The position numbers were made by a program, and so were the translations under genes. DNA of 64,000 nucleotides from Natrinema hispanicum. GTDB lineage: Archaea; Halobacteriota; Halobacteria; Halobacteriales; Natrialbaceae. This document shows positions 46,025-55,780 of the stretch, in pieces (within the stretch, counting starts at the first letter, position 1; every line of letters starts with the position of its first letter). Under the pieces are notes generated by a model. It did no database searches. It had not been told where the DNA came from and saw nothing but the letters and a program-made list of their open reading frames with translations. The stretch covers positions 212,604 through 276,603 of the forward strand of contig NZ_FOIC01000004.1 of the NCBI RefSeq assembly GCF_900111485.1, written 5' to 3'.

Positions 46025-46345
46025 ATGGACGATCCGGGACAGTACGCGCTCGTCGGCCGCCTCGCCGTGGCAGCTGCCGTGATGGTCGCCCCGACGCTGT
46101 GTTTTCTGGGGCTGGTTCGCGGACTCGAGCGACTGCGGGACGACGATCTCATCAACGAGTGGGCACGGACACACGGCCACGGTCGAGACATGACTGACCA
46201 CGACAACGTCTTCGCTGCGCTGTCGAACGAGGTGGACGTCGACGCCGGAAACGCCTCGACCGTTCGGTGTCCGGCGTGTGGAACGACGAACCGGGCAGGC
46301 GTGACGTACTGTCACGGCTGTCAGAGCCGACTCGAGTCGTTCTGA
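46025..46345 (+). CDS. Small membrane-anchored zinc-ribbon protein
   Basis: 106 residues: one N-terminal membrane helix (about 10-35), a short loop, and a C-terminal zinc ribbon CPACGTTNRAGVTYCHGC (two CxxC pairs). Soluble tail lies presumably on the cytosolic side. Such proteins are common in haloarchaea without known role. ATG 46025 is taken; the frame opens back to 45995. Confidence 0.72.
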   Translation: MDDPGQYALVGRLAVAAAVMVAPTLCFLGLVRGLERLRDDDLINEWARTHGHGRDMTDHDNVFAALSNEVDVDAGNASTVRCPACGTTNRAGVTYCHGCQSRLESF

Positions 46346-46491
46346 CGGCTGGATCAGCGTGGGTGCAGTTGAAGGCCTAACGGCCGATGGCAGATGGAAG
46401 ATGGAGCGACGGGTGGCCCTCGTCGGAGGTTCCGACAGAGCTTTCCGCCGACCCAAAGAATTTACCTCTCCTAATTATATCTAATTACGAG

Positions 46492-47463
46492 ATGAGCGAG
46501 AACTTCCCCGACTACGTCGACGTTGACTATACCGACGGCGAAGGCGAAGATCCTGCGGACTACGCCCACATTCAGGACAAGATCGAGAAAGCGATCGAGG
46601 TCACCCGCGAAGGCCTCGAGTCCTACGAGAACCCTGCCGTCATGTGGACCGGTGGCAAGGACTCGACGCTGACGCTGTACTTCATCAAGGAGGTCGCCGA
46701 CCGCTTCGACCTCGAGGTACCGCCAGCGGTCTTTATCGACCACTACCAGCACTTCGACGAGATCCACGACTTCGTCGACCATTGGGCCGACGAGTGGGAC
46801 CTCGAAGTCATCTATGCACGCAACGAGGACGTCGGCGCGTACGTCGACGAACACGGCCTCGAGCCGGGCGACGACATCGACATCTCGGATCTCTCCGAGC
46901 ACAACCAGCACCACGTCCGTGACATCCTCGAGTACGAGGAGGACACGTTCCCGTTCCTGCTTGACACCTACGTCGGCAACCACCTGCTGAAGACGGTCGC
47001 GCTCAACGACGCGCTCGAGGAGTACGATATCGACGGTGTCATCTCCGGCGTCCGCTGGGACGAACAGGAAGCCCGCGCCGACGAGACGTTCTTCTCGCCG
47101 CGTCACGACCCCGATATCTACCCGCCCCACGACCGCATTCAGCCCATCCTGCAGTTCGACGAGGCCGCCGTCTGGGACGCGTTCTGGAACTTCGTCGTGC
47201 CGGACACCGTCGAGAACTTCCCTGAGGAGGGCTACGTCCCCGAGAGCGACGACGACCTGCCGGAAGGCGTCGCACAGGACGACATCCCGATCTCGCCGAA
47301 GTACTTCGCCGGCTTCCGCTCGCTCGGCAGCGAAGTCAGCACCGAAAAGAGCGACCAGGAGCCTGCCTGGCTCCAGGACCTCGAGGGAACGACCGAACGC
47401 GCTGGCCGCGCCCAGGACAAAGAAGACCTGATGGAGCGCCTGCGCGATCTCGGCTACATGTAG
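46492..47463 (+). CDS. Phosphoadenosine phosphosulfate reductase family protein
   Basis: 323 residues. Adenine-nucleotide alpha-hydrolase fold with a PP-loop-type AVMWTGGKDSTLTLYFIKEV, VFIDHYQHFDEIHDFV, SGVRWDEQEARADETFFSPR and a C-terminal tail unlike thioredoxin-linked PAPS reductases. It lacks an obvious C-terminal ECG-x-H motif, so it may act on another sulfur or nucleotide substrate. ATG 46492 fits the AT-rich TATA region at 46460-46480; the frame is open from 46387. Confidence 0.82.
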   Translation: MSENFPDYVDVDYTDGEGEDPADYAHIQDKIEKAIEVTREGLESYENPAVMWTGGKDSTLTLYFIKEVADRFDLEVPPAVFIDHYQHFDEIHDFVDHWADEWDLEVIYARNEDVGAYVDEHGLEPGDDIDISDLSEHNQHHVRDILEYEEDTFPFLLDTYVGNHLLKTVALNDALEEYDIDGVISGVRWDEQEARADETFFSPRHDPDIYPPHDRIQPILQFDEAAVWDAFWNFVVPDTVENFPEEGYVPESDDDLPEGVAQDDIPISPKYFAGFRSLGSEVSTEKSDQEPAWLQDLEGTTERAGRAQDKEDLMERLRDLGYM

Positions 47464-47605
47464 GCCGGTCGCTGTCGACGGTCGCGTCACTCGCTAATTA
47501 CTGATTTTGCGGCTGCAGCCACTCGAGCAAAGCACTGCCAGCTCGGGCAGAATACGTCGAACAGTCAGATAATCAATACAACCGATAACGCAGACTTCCC
47601 AGTCG

Positions 47606-47800
47606 TTATCGGCCTGCCGCGCGGTATTCGCCGTGTTTGACGCCGAGTGCGAGCATCAGTAAGCCAAACACGATCATCGACGGCGCGACCATCATCAGGA
47701 CGGTATCCGCAGCCATCATCGGTGACGCGGCCAGACCGCCGACGCCGAGTGCGATTACGACGAGGAATACGGCTGCCGTCTTCGGAAGATCGAACTCCAT
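47606..47800 (-). CDS. Small two-helix membrane protein
   Basis: 64 residues: EFDLPKTAAVFLVVIALGVG, then a second hydrophobic helix and a charged tail (VKHGEYRAAGR). The pattern is found repeatedly in haloarchaea (perhaps DUF7333); function unknown. An ATTAGG-type TATA element about 26 bases upstream of the ATG suggests a leaderless transcript. Confidence 0.65.
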   Translation of the reverse strand: MEFDLPKTAAVFLVVIALGVGGLAASPMMAADTVLMMVAPSMIVFGLLMLALGVKHGEYRAAGR

Positions 47801-47919
47801 GTGCGGGGGTTAGGAATCGGCCACCTAATGGTATCGGGAATCGGCAGTCCGTTCATATTACCGAGCGAAAGTCACTGATTTTGTCCGATACTATCGAAAC
47901 AGGAGACCACGAATCGCGG

Positions 47920-48678
47920 CTACTCCTCGGAGGGACGAACCAGATTCGCAAGCGTCACCGCACCGCCGAGGACCCAGCCCAGCGGGAACGAGATCCCGAG
48001 CCACATCGCGACGTAAGCCGGCCCCTCGAGGCTGAAGTTGCTGCGCAGGTAGTCGTTGATGCCGCCGACGACCAACACGTTATCGAGCGCCCAGACGGCG
48101 AAGTCGTAGCTGGGATCGAGGACGTAGGGATGGAGCGACGGCGTCACGAGCGCGGCGACGACCGGCGGCAGGAACAGCGCCGTCATCGCGAACGGATAGG
48201 CAAGCAGGACCGAAAGCGCCCGGCCACCGAACTTTGAGGTGACAGCCGCAAGCGTGGTCGAGACGATCGCGACGGCGCTGGCGGCTGCGATCGCGAGGAA
48301 GGCGTCAAAGGGAACCTGATTTAGCACGTATGCAACCACCGACAACGTCCCCCAGCCGACGAGTGCGACGGCCGTGACGCCGACGATGCCGAGTCGCGTC
48401 CGCGTCGAGTCGAGTTTCGCCGCGTAAAAGCGGGTTGCGAGGCCAAGGACAGTCAACGGATAGAGGACGAGCAAGCCGATGACTCCCAAAGCGCTCCAGG
48501 TGTGATAGCCAACCTTCTGTGGCAGCGTCTCGGGCTTCCACTTGCCCATGACGGAGTGGCCGCGGCCACGTTGCCTGCGGAAGACGAGTTCCATCCAGGC
48601 CCCGTGTAACCGCTGAATGTCGGTCCTGACCGCGCCGACAAGCCCACCACCGCCACTACGTTGTGAGCGGGTAGACAT
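47920..48678 (-). CDS. Yip1-like membrane protein
   Basis: 252 residues. A polar N-terminus of ~50 residues (STRSQRSGGGGLVGAVRTDI) then five to six membrane helices with LSVLLAYPFAMTALFLPPVV and WLGISFPLGWVLGGAVTLAN. Resembles the Yip1/DUF1282-type family, without known function here. ATG 48678 begins STRSQRS; the frame is open further upstream without similarity. Leftward, 119 bases before the DUF7333-like gene. Confidence 0.65.
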   Translation of the reverse strand: MSTRSQRSGGGGLVGAVRTDIQRLHGAWMELVFRRQRGRGHSVMGKWKPETLPQKVGYHTWSALGVIGLLVLYPLTVLGLATRFYAAKLDSTRTRLGIVGVTAVALVGWGTLSVVAYVLNQVPFDAFLAIAAASAVAIVSTTLAAVTSKFGGRALSVLLAYPFAMTALFLPPVVAALVTPSLHPYVLDPSYDFAVWALDNVLVVGGINDYLRSNFSLEGPAYVAMWLGISFPLGWVLGGAVTLANLVRPSEE

Positions 48679-48821
48679 ACGCGAGCCAAAAAGCTGCCGT
48701 ACCGTAAACTTTCCTGCTTTTTCTTTACACTCGATATATAGGTTTACTGCCACACTCGCAGAACCAACACTCGAGCGAACGCAAGACGGAAATCTCGACG
48801 GACTAGCTGTTCGCGCGCCGA

Positions 48822-49664
48822 TCAGTTCCAGGGGGCGAAGTCGGGATCGACTTCGCGACTCGTCTCGTCGATGGCGTCGATGGCGTCGATGTCTTCGTCG
48901 TCGAGGTCCACCGCCAGCGATTCCCAGTTGTCCGTAATGTGATCTGCGCTGGTCGCCTTCGGAATCGCCGTTACGCCCTTCTCGCGTGCCCAGGCGAGGC
49001 TGACCTGTGCCTCGCTGGCGTCGTGTTTGTCGGCGATCTCCTGGATGTCGGGCTGGTCGAGGACCTGCCCACGGGCGAGCGGCGAGTAGCCGACGACCTC
49101 GACGTCGTGGGCCTCACAGGCCTCCCGAAGCTCCGCCTGTGGGAGCAGCGGATGCAACTCGACCTGATTTGCGAAGATCGGCACGTCACAGACATCGACG
49201 GCTTCCTCGAGCTGTTCGGGCTGGAAGTTGCTGACGCCGATGCGCTCGGTCAGGCCCTCGTCGACGAGCTCGGAAAAGGCCCCGAGGGTCTCCTCGGCGT
49301 CGTAGGTCCGGGACGGCCAGTGGACGTACAGCAGGTCAACGTAGTCGACGCCCAGTCGGTCGAGACTTTCGCGGGTCGTCTCGAGGACGTCGTCGTGTTC
49401 GAGGTTGTCGATCCAGACCTTGGTCGCGAGGAAGATCTCCTCGCGGTCGACGTCCGCAGCCGCGATTCCGTCGCCGACAGCGTCCTCGTTGCCGTAAATC
49501 TGGGCGGTGTCGATGTGTCGGTAGCCCATCTCGAGCGCCGTCCGAACGCTTTCGGCACACTGCTCGGGGTCCTCGTTTTGCCAGGTGCCGAGACCGAGCA
49601 TCGGCATGCCATCAGCGATCGGACACGTCTCTGGCGGAATCGTATCAGCGTCGGAAGTCACCAT
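48822..49664 (-). CDS. Aldo/keto reductase
   Basis: NAD(P)H-dependent carbonyl reductase. 280 residues. GLGTWQNED at the start of the barrel, the catalytic Asp and Tyr in MGYRHIDTAQIYGNEDAVG, Lys in ATKVWI and His in VHWPSRT, and the cofactor-binding IPKATSADHITDN near the C-terminus. ATG 49664 follows family length; the frame is open up to 49817. Substrate unknown. Confidence 0.9.
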   Translation of the reverse strand: MVTSDADTIPPETCPIADGMPMLGLGTWQNEDPEQCAESVRTALEMGYRHIDTAQIYGNEDAVGDGIAAADVDREEIFLATKVWIDNLEHDDVLETTRESLDRLGVDYVDLLYVHWPSRTYDAEETLGAFSELVDEGLTERIGVSNFQPEQLEEAVDVCDVPIFANQVELHPLLPQAELREACEAHDVEVVGYSPLARGQVLDQPDIQEIADKHDASEAQVSLAWAREKGVTAIPKATSADHITDNWESLAVDLDDEDIDAIDAIDETSREVDPDFAPWN

Positions 49665-49813
49665 GTGAGACCGAACGGGCAGAACGCGAAAAGAGGTTTT
49701 GGTACCGGCCAGCGGTTCGCCTTGCGACAGCGAAATTGACGAGGATTCGATATGTGCCTCGAGAACGACATCGACGGCTGACTCGCACGAGACGGGTCCT
49801 GGATCACCATCGG

Positions 49814-51295
49814 TCACTGGTACAGGTGGTCCCAGGGGCGTTCGCGCTCGAGCGCCGCACTGGCCGCGAGGACATCGTCATCGGCGAACCGCCGGCCGAC
49901 GAGTTGGAGACCGACGGGATGGCCGCGGTCGGTCAGTCCCGCAGGGGCGGACGCAACGGGGTGGCCGGTCCAGTTGAACGGCCACGTCAACGGCCACTCC
50001 CAGGCGTCGGTCTCGAGGACGTCGTGGAGACCGAGGTCCGCTCGCGAGAGCGTCGGCGTCACGAGCAGGTCGTACTCGTCGAGGATAGTCTGGATGGTAT
50101 CGTACATGTCCGTGCGGACGATACCCGACCGCGCGATGTCGTCCGGGCCATACTCCTCGCCGATGTCGAGCATCGCGAGCAGACTGTCCGAAACCTCGTC
50201 GGGGTGGTCCCGGAGGTCGACCCCGTGGGCTTCCTCGAGCAGGGTCGCGCTCTCTATGACGCCGGTCGCGTACGGTGCCATTGCTGCCTCGCTGAGTTCG
50301 GCCATGGTGTAGCCGTGGTCGATGTCGACCGGCTCGACGGTCGCACCGGCAGTTGCGAGCGCGGCGACCGTGTCATCGATGACTGTCTCGACCGCCTCCG
50401 TCACCGGGAAGACATCGAGAGCCGGACTGTACGCGATGCGATAGTCGTCGATGGGGGACTCGAGCGCGCCGCGATATTCGATGTCGACGGGAACGGCGTT
50501 CGGATCGGCTGGATGTGGCCCAGCCATCACCGACAGGGCCACTGCGGCGTCTTCGACGGTCCGGGTTATCGGTCCCGCAGTCGTGTGCTGAGTCTCGCGA
50601 CCGAAGGCGTTCGGTCTGCGGTCGTCGGGCACTAACCCGAAGGTCGGCTTGAACCCGTAGACGCCACAGGCGGCGGCCGGGATACGCACCGACCCGCCCG
50701 CGTCGCTGCCCGTTGCGATCGGCGTCATCCCGGCGGCGACCGCTGCCGCAGACCCACCTGAAGAACCACCGGCGTTCAGGTCGGTGTCGATCGGCGACGC
50801 CGTCGCCCCGATCAGTTCATTGTCGGTCGTCCCCTTGTGGCCCAGTTCCGGGGTGTTCGTCTTCCCGATCACGATCGCACCGGCGTCCTCGAGCCGTTCG
50901 ACGATCGCCGCCGTCCGATCGGCAACGTGGTCCGAAAAGAGCGCCAACCCGTACGTGTGACGGACGCCCGCTTTCTGTGCGCCAAGGTCTTTGAGCGCTA
51001 CCGGCACGCCGTGGAGCGGCCCCACGTCCTCGCCGGTCTCGTGAGTCACTTCGCTCCCCGCGCGACTCACCGACGCGCGTTGTTCATCGCGCTCCGCGAG
51101 CGCGCGGTCTGCGTCCGCGGCTTCCTCGAGCGCCCCGTCTCGACAGACCGTGACGAATGCGTTGATCTCGTCGTCGCGGTCGTCGATTCGCTCGAGGTAA
51201 GCCTCGACTACCTCGGTCGCCGTGACGTCGCCGGTTCGGATCCGGGCTGCGAGTTCCGTCGCAGAAAGTCGGGTGAGGTCCGGGGCGCGTGCCAT
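49814..51295 (-). CDS. Amidase signature family enzyme
   Basis: 493 residues. Catalytic triad Ser-cisSer-Lys is visible: Lys in VPVALKDLG, the serines in the glycine-rich [18 protein letters not shown] and [17 protein letters not shown]. Family members hydrolyse carboxamides or act as GatA; without GatB/GatC neighbours and with the insertion pattern seen, a stand-alone amidase is favoured. ATG 51295 gives [13 protein letters not shown]. Leftward, 150 bases before the aldo/keto reductase gene. Confidence 0.9.
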   Translation of the reverse strand: MARAPDLTRLSATELAARIRTGDVTATEVVEAYLERIDDRDDEINAFVTVCRDGALEEAADADRALAERDEQRASVSRAGSEVTHETGEDVGPLHGVPVALKDLGAQKAGVRHTYGLALFSDHVADRTAAIVERLEDAGAIVIGKTNTPELGHKGTTDNELIGATASPIDTDLNAGGSSGGSAAAVAAGMTPIATGSDAGGSVRIPAAACGVYGFKPTFGLVPDDRRPNAFGRETQHTTAGPITRTVEDAAVALSVMAGPHPADPNAVPVDIEYRGALESPIDDYRIAYSPALDVFPVTEAVETVIDDTVAALATAGATVEPVDIDHGYTMAELSEAAMAPYATGVIESATLLEEAHGVDLRDHPDEVSDSLLAMLDIGEEYGPDDIARSGIVRTDMYDTIQTILDEYDLLVTPTLSRADLGLHDVLETDAWEWPLTWPFNWTGHPVASAPAGLTDRGHPVGLQLVGRRFADDDVLAASAALERERPWDHLYQ

Positions 51296-51472
51296 GTGAC
51301 TAAAACCGCACGCGGGCGAGATAGACGTTATCATGATCGCCGTGGGCAGTTCGATTGGGTCGTCGATCGTCCGGCGTTCGCACCGCGATACGCTCGCTGG
51401 AGGATAGGGATGGGGCGGCTCAACGGGTAACGCGGGCCAACCGAGCAGTGAGCGGCGAACAAACAGCAGCGA

Positions 51473-52219
51473 TCACTGGTACATCCGTAACGGCTGGGCC
51501 TGAGAGCTCTCCTCTCGTCCGATCGCCTGCATCTGTTGTGCCAGCCGCTCCCGTTTCGCTCGGATCTCCGCGGCTCTGTCAACGAGATCCTGCACGTCGA
51601 CATCGATGTCGGCGATCGGGCTGACACCGTCCTCGAGCAGCACGCTCGCGGCTTCGGGATCGGGGAACTGCGGATCACACTCGACGACGAGGCCGATACT
51701 GTCGTGGTTCTCCTGTGCGGCGCGGTTGATGAGCGCCCCCGTCGGCCCAGTAATGACGCCGTCCTCGGGCGGGATCGGGACCTCGGTCGCCTCGAGTCGC
51801 TCGTCACCCTCGCCGGTCGTAATCCCGTAGAGATCGGGCTGGTCCGCCTCGTCACGGTCGGCGGGGAGACCGCTGAGATAGATCGGCGTCGCAGCCTGAT
51901 CGACGATCCAGTTAGTCAGACAGGTAGCGACGGTTTCGACGGCTCTGGAGCTGATCGGTGCGTCGCTCTGAAGGGCGACCAGATCCTGTTCCTCGCTGAC
52001 GTAGAGCCGTACCGGCGGGCGTACCGTCCGATCGCCACCCCGATAGACACCGATCCGAGGCAGTCCCTCACAGTGGACGCTCGCGTAGTAGCGCATCTGG
52101 AGTTGCTCGACGAGGTGGTCGGTCGCGATCTTTCCAACGAGACCGACGCCCGGGAATCCCTCGACGAGCGTCGGGTTCTCGAGGTCCGGTTCCGGCCCAT
52201 GAATGTGGATTCCTGTCAT
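51473..52219 (-). CDS. PAC2 family protein (proteasome-assembly-chaperone-like)
   Basis: 248 residues. Begins TGIHIHGPEPDLENPTLVEG, with FPGVGLVGKIATDHLVEQLQ, and the ITGPTGALINRAAQ stretch typical of archaeal PAC2 proteins related to eukaryotic PAC2. C-terminal coiled coil from ~210. Archaeal members are thought to help proteasome assembly or be ATP-grasp relatives; the role is unproven. ATG 52219 has a TATA box (plus-strand TATAAAA 52244-52250) some 28 bases upstream, leaderless. Confidence 0.82.
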   Translation of the reverse strand: MTGIHIHGPEPDLENPTLVEGFPGVGLVGKIATDHLVEQLQMRYYASVHCEGLPRIGVYRGGDRTVRPPVRLYVSEEQDLVALQSDAPISSRAVETVATCLTNWIVDQAATPIYLSGLPADRDEADQPDLYGITTGEGDERLEATEVPIPPEDGVITGPTGALINRAAQENHDSIGLVVECDPQFPDPEAASVLLEDGVSPIADIDVDVQDLVDRAAEIRAKRERLAQQMQAIGREESSQAQPLRMYQ

Positions 52220-52243
52220 ATGTAAATTGAGGGGTGTCAGCCG

Positions 52244-52250
52244 TATAAAA
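52244..52250 (-). promoter_or_regulatory. TATA box of the PAC2 gene
   Basis: TTTTATA on the minus strand about 28 bases before the ATG at 52219, consistent with a leaderless transcript. It lies in the 197-base divergent gap to the Nop2/Sun gene. Confidence 0.65.
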
Positions 52251-52416
52251 TCGATGGCGAATGCCGTCGTGTCGCCCCACGCCGGTGGAGAGCGGGCGAC
52301 CAGCGCCGTCGGTTCCAGACTGGCACTGGCACTCGAGTGGAACGAAGGCGGCGGCGATTCGACTGCTGCCGCCCGCTTCGAAACCCACAAACGCCGGGCA
52401 CTCGAACTCGCGGCCA

Positions 52417-53325
52417 ATGGAGCCACTCGAGCGGTATCGGTCGATTATCGACGATTTCGACGCCTTTCTCGCGGCCTGTAAGCGGCCGCTCGGCAACGCC
52501 GTCCGCGTGAATACGATCAAGGCCTCAGTCGAGCGAACGCTCGCGGCCTTAGACCGAGAGGGTGTCGGCTACGACCAGGCCGACTGGAACCCTCGCGTCT
52601 TGGATCTCGAGACCGACTCGCCGGGATCAACGTGGACCTCGTTTCACGGCTGGACACACGGCCAAGAGGAGGTCTCGGCGGTACCGGCGGTCGTCCTCGA
52701 TCCGCAGCCCGGTGAACGGGTCTGGGACAGCTGTGCCGCACCGGGTGGGAAAGCGACCCAACTGGCGGCACTAATGGACGACCGCGGGACGGTCGTCGCC
52801 AACGACAACAACCTCGGACGCATCTCGGCGCTGCGATTCAACGCCGAACGCCTCGGCGCGACCAGTCTCGCGGTGACCAACGCGGACGCACGCAACTACT
52901 CGCTCAACCGCTTCGACTTCGACGCGTTCGATCGGACGTTGGTTGATGCGCCCTGTTCCTGTGAAGGAACGATCCGGAAGAACCCCGACGCGCTCGACAA
53001 CTGGTCGGAAGGTCATCTCTCCTCGGTCGCGGGCATCCAGAAAGGGATTATCCGCCGGGCGATCCAGGCCACCCGCGAGGGCGGCACCGTCGTCTACTCG
53101 ACGTGTACCTTCGCCCCCGAGGAAAACGAGGCCGTCGTCCAGCACGCCCTCGAGACCGAATCCTGTCGCGTCGTCGACTTCGATCTCGGCCTCGAGCACT
53201 CGTCAGGGCTAACTGAGTGGGACGGCGAAACCTACGACTCGAGTCTCGAGAAGGCGGCCCGGATCTATCCCCACCAGAACGACACCGGCGGCTTCTTCGT
53301 TGCGAAGTTGGAGGTGACCGCGTAA
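52417..53325 (+). CDS. NOL1/NOP2/Sun-type RNA 5-methylcytosine methyltransferase
   Basis: 302 residues. SAM motif DSCAAPGGKATQ (104-115), motif IV DAPCSCEG with Cys180 and motif VI STCTFAPEEN with Cys230, the two-cysteine mechanism of RNA m5C enzymes. Target likely tRNA or rRNA. ATG 52417 gives EPLERYRSIIDDFDAFL; the frame is open from 52261 but without similarity. The next gene, overlapping by one base (TAATG), encodes what looks like its RNA-binding C-terminal part. Confidence 0.92.
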   Translation: MEPLERYRSIIDDFDAFLAACKRPLGNAVRVNTIKASVERTLAALDREGVGYDQADWNPRVLDLETDSPGSTWTSFHGWTHGQEEVSAVPAVVLDPQPGERVWDSCAAPGGKATQLAALMDDRGTVVANDNNLGRISALRFNAERLGATSLAVTNADARNYSLNRFDFDAFDRTLVDAPCSCEGTIRKNPDALDNWSEGHLSSVAGIQKGIIRRAIQATREGGTVVYSTCTFAPEENEAVVQHALETESCRVVDFDLGLEHSSGLTEWDGETYDSSLEKAARIYPHQNDTGGFFVAKLEVTA

Positions 53326-53843
53326 TGAGCGACGACGGAACGAACGACGGCCAGCGGTTCGATCGCCTGCCCGCAACCGACGCCGAGCGAACCGTCGAGG
53401 GGCGCGCAACGCGCGCAGAGGTCGTCGACTACTTCGCGGATCGCTTCGGGATTTCGCCCGAGACCTTCGACGACTACACCTTCTGGGAGAAAGGCGCGGG
53501 CAAGATCTGGATCTACAGCGGCGACGCGCCGACGCCGATCGAGATCGAAGCGATCGGCATGACCTGCCTGCGGACCCGACAGGAACACTGGAAGCCCACG
53601 ACGGACTTCGTCCAGCGCTTCGGCCGGGAAGCGAGCGACTGCGTGATCGAACTCGACCACGAGCAGGCCCAACGGTTCGCAACCGGCGAGGATCAGGACC
53701 TCGCATGGGACGGCGACTGGGGCTACCTCATCGCGGCTCACGACGTCGCCGGCGAGTTAGAGCCGATCGGCATCGGCCTCTACGTCCACGGCGAACTGCG
53801 CTCGATGGTGCCGAAAGGGCGACAGCGCGACCTCGAGTCCTAA
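53325..53843 (+). CDS. PUA-like partner of the Nop2/Sun methyltransferase
   Basis: 172 residues. GAGKIWIYSGDAPTPIEIEA, RFGREASDCVIELDHEQAQR, WGYLIAAHDV and GIGLYVHGELRSMVPKGRQR resemble the C-terminal RNA-binding (PUA-like) region that is fused to RsmF/NSUN-type methyltransferases elsewhere. Here it is a separate protein translated from an overlapping start. Probably forms a complex with the enzyme upstream. No catalytic residues. Confidence 0.78.
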   Translation: MSDDGTNDGQRFDRLPATDAERTVEGRATRAEVVDYFADRFGISPETFDDYTFWEKGAGKIWIYSGDAPTPIEIEAIGMTCLRTRQEHWKPTTDFVQRFGREASDCVIELDHEQAQRFATGEDQDLAWDGDWGYLIAAHDVAGELEPIGIGLYVHGELRSMVPKGRQRDLES

Positions 53844-53865
53844 CAGCCCTCTCGACGCGATCGGA

Positions 53866-54210
53866 CTACAGCGGCGCGCCCACCAGCACGAGCTTTGCGC
53901 GCTCGTCGCCGCGGTTGTGGATCTGTCGCGTTTCGCCGGGATCGAGTCGAATCGCCTCGTCGGGCTCGAGTGTCACCGTCTCGTCGGCGTCCGGCAACTC
54001 GATATCGACCGTGCCCGTGATGACGTAGTACACCTCCTCCTGTCCGGACTCGGTCTCGTCGTGTTCCATTCCCTTGCCATCTGGCTCGAGTTCGAGGACG
54101 GAGATACCGAGTTCGTCCGTCTCGAGGGGTGCTTTGAGAAACCACATGCCGCCCCACTCGTCGTCGATGACTGACTCGGGATCGGTCTTGGCTGCGATAT
54201 CGTATCCCAT
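53866..54210 (-). CDS. Small cupin-domain protein
   Basis: 114 residues, one double-stranded beta-helix. Cupin motif 1 around MEHDETESGQEEVYYVITG and motif 2 around LDPGETRQIHNRGDERAKL; the usual His-x-His of motif 1 is reduced to a single His with Glu residues, so metal binding is uncertain. No linked domain. Convergent with the PUA-like gene. Confidence 0.85.
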   Translation of the reverse strand: MGYDIAAKTDPESVIDDEWGGMWFLKAPLETDELGISVLELEPDGKGMEHDETESGQEEVYYVITGTVDIELPDADETVTLEPDEAIRLDPGETRQIHNRGDERAKLVLVGAPL

Positions 54211-54347
54211 ACCTGGACCTCTTCGTTTCGAGCCTTAACTTCGGGGGCGAAGCCCGCCGTTCGGGTCGGCGAGAGACGGCGCGACGCGATTGGATCGCAT
54301 GGTCCAGTGTCCGACAGTATAAGCCACCACAGCACACAACGGGACGT

Positions 54348-55199
54348 ATGCGATCGTCAGCGGCGAACGCGGAACTGGCGCTGCTTCTCGAGGTGGCGGG
54401 CACGCCCAAACCGGGCAACGTCGACCGCCAGCGCGACCTCGCGGACCTTCGATTTGAACACTTCCTCGCTGGTGCGGTGGGTGCCCGCGAGGGGCTCGCA
54501 CTGGCGGCCGACGGGGCTGCGGTCGGGCCGGCCTTCGAGCGGACCGTCGCAGGGATGGCCACACAGAAGGGCGACAACACGCAGTTCGGTGCACTCCTAT
54601 TGCTCGTCCCGCTCGTCCGGGCTGCCCGCGAAGATCTCTCCCAGCCCGTTGCCGAAGCCGTCGTCCGCGAGACGACAGTTGGAGATGCAGCGGCGTTCTA
54701 CCGCGCGTTCGACCACGTCGATGTGGGTGTGGCCGACCCCCCGGCAGATATGGACGACCTCGACGTCCGCCGCGGCTCGGACGCGGTGTCGGCCGTCGAG
54801 AGACACGGGCTGACCCTCTTCGAAATCATGGAGCGAAGCGTGCCGGGTGATGACGTCGCCCGCGAATGGGTACAGGGATTCGACCGCTCCTTTGCAGCGG
54901 CCCGGCGACTCGCCGAGGCTGACGGCCCGGTGACCGACCGAACCGCGACGATCTTTCTTTCCCTGCTCGCCGAACGTCCCGATACGCTCGTCGCGACGCG
55001 CCACGACGAGGCGACCGCACGGGAAGTGACCGACCGAGCTGAGGAACTGGTCGCGGACGACGCCCTCGAGACGGACCAGGCTGCTGTCGAAGCCTTCGCT
55101 GACGACCTCGTCGAGCGTGGGATCAACCCGGGAACGACGGCCGATATCACCGCGGCCGGGCTGTTCATCGCCCTCGAGCACGAGGCGATCACTGTATGA
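54348..55199 (+). CDS. CitG/MdcB-like triphosphoribosyl-dephospho-CoA synthase family protein
   Basis: 283 residues, all-helical. PKPGNVDRQRDLADLRFEHF, GDNTQFGALLLLVPL and GINPGTTADITAAGLFIAL are the family's three conserved blocks (substrate and metal binding). Bacterial members make the prosthetic group of citrate/malonate lyases, which this window gives no sign of; archaeal versions pair with DUF447, as here (four-base overlap), and their product is unknown. Confidence 0.85.
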   Translation: MRSSAANAELALLLEVAGTPKPGNVDRQRDLADLRFEHFLAGAVGAREGLALAADGAAVGPAFERTVAGMATQKGDNTQFGALLLLVPLVRAAREDLSQPVAEAVVRETTVGDAAAFYRAFDHVDVGVADPPADMDDLDVRRGSDAVSAVERHGLTLFEIMERSVPGDDVAREWVQGFDRSFAAARRLAEADGPVTDRTATIFLSLLAERPDTLVATRHDEATAREVTDRAEELVADDALETDQAAVEAFADDLVERGINPGTTADITAAGLFIALEHEAITV

Positions 55200-55780
55200 G
55201 CGACGAGGGACAGCCGACGGCGGCGTGGCCCGTGGCCCTCTCGGGCGTGACCGAATCGGTCGTGACCACGCTGGGACCGAACAGGCTGTGGAACGCTGCC
55301 CCGCTCGGCATCCACGCCGGCGAGCCCGTCACCGCGCGGACGTGGGGCAACACCCGCACCCGCCGGAACTTCCACCGCCAGGGCGAAGGCTACGTCCAGT
55401 TCGTCGACGATCCGGTCGTCTTCGCTGACGCCGCGCTCTCGATCGTCGAATTCGAAGAGCCGATCCTCGAGTCCGCGTGTGCCTGGACCCGCGTGACCGT
55501 CGAACAGGTCGACGCCGGCAGCGAGGGCGACACCGACTGGGAGGAGTGGGAGCTTCGGCCACTTGAGTCGGGGATCGAACGCGAAACGGTCCCGACGATC
55601 GACCGCGGGTTCGGAGCCGTCATCGAAGCGACCGTCGCCGCGTCGCGACTCGGCGTCGCTGACTACGACGACGCCGCGCTTCGAGACCGGCTGGCGTACT
55701 TCGAGTCGGTCGTCGACCGTGCCGGCGGCCCGCGCGAACGCGAGGCGCTCGAGCGCGTGCGCGAGCACTCATCGTGGTGA
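55196..55780 (+). CDS. DUF447 family protein (flavin-reductase-like fold)
   Basis: 194 residues. WPVALSGVTESVVTTLGPN at the start, WNAAPLGIHAGEPVTARTWG and GFGAVIEATVAASRLG at the end are the DUF447 signatures; the fold is similar to FMN-binding split barrels. Overlaps the CitG-like gene by four bases. In methanogens this pair has been linked with pterin cofactor genes; the role in haloarchaea is unknown. Confidence 0.85.
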   Translation: MSDEGQPTAAWPVALSGVTESVVTTLGPNRLWNAAPLGIHAGEPVTARTWGNTRTRRNFHRQGEGYVQFVDDPVVFADAALSIVEFEEPILESACAWTRVTVEQVDAGSEGDTDWEEWELRPLESGIERETVPTIDRGFGAVIEATVAASRLGVADYDDAALRDRLAYFESVVDRAGGPREREALERVREHSSW

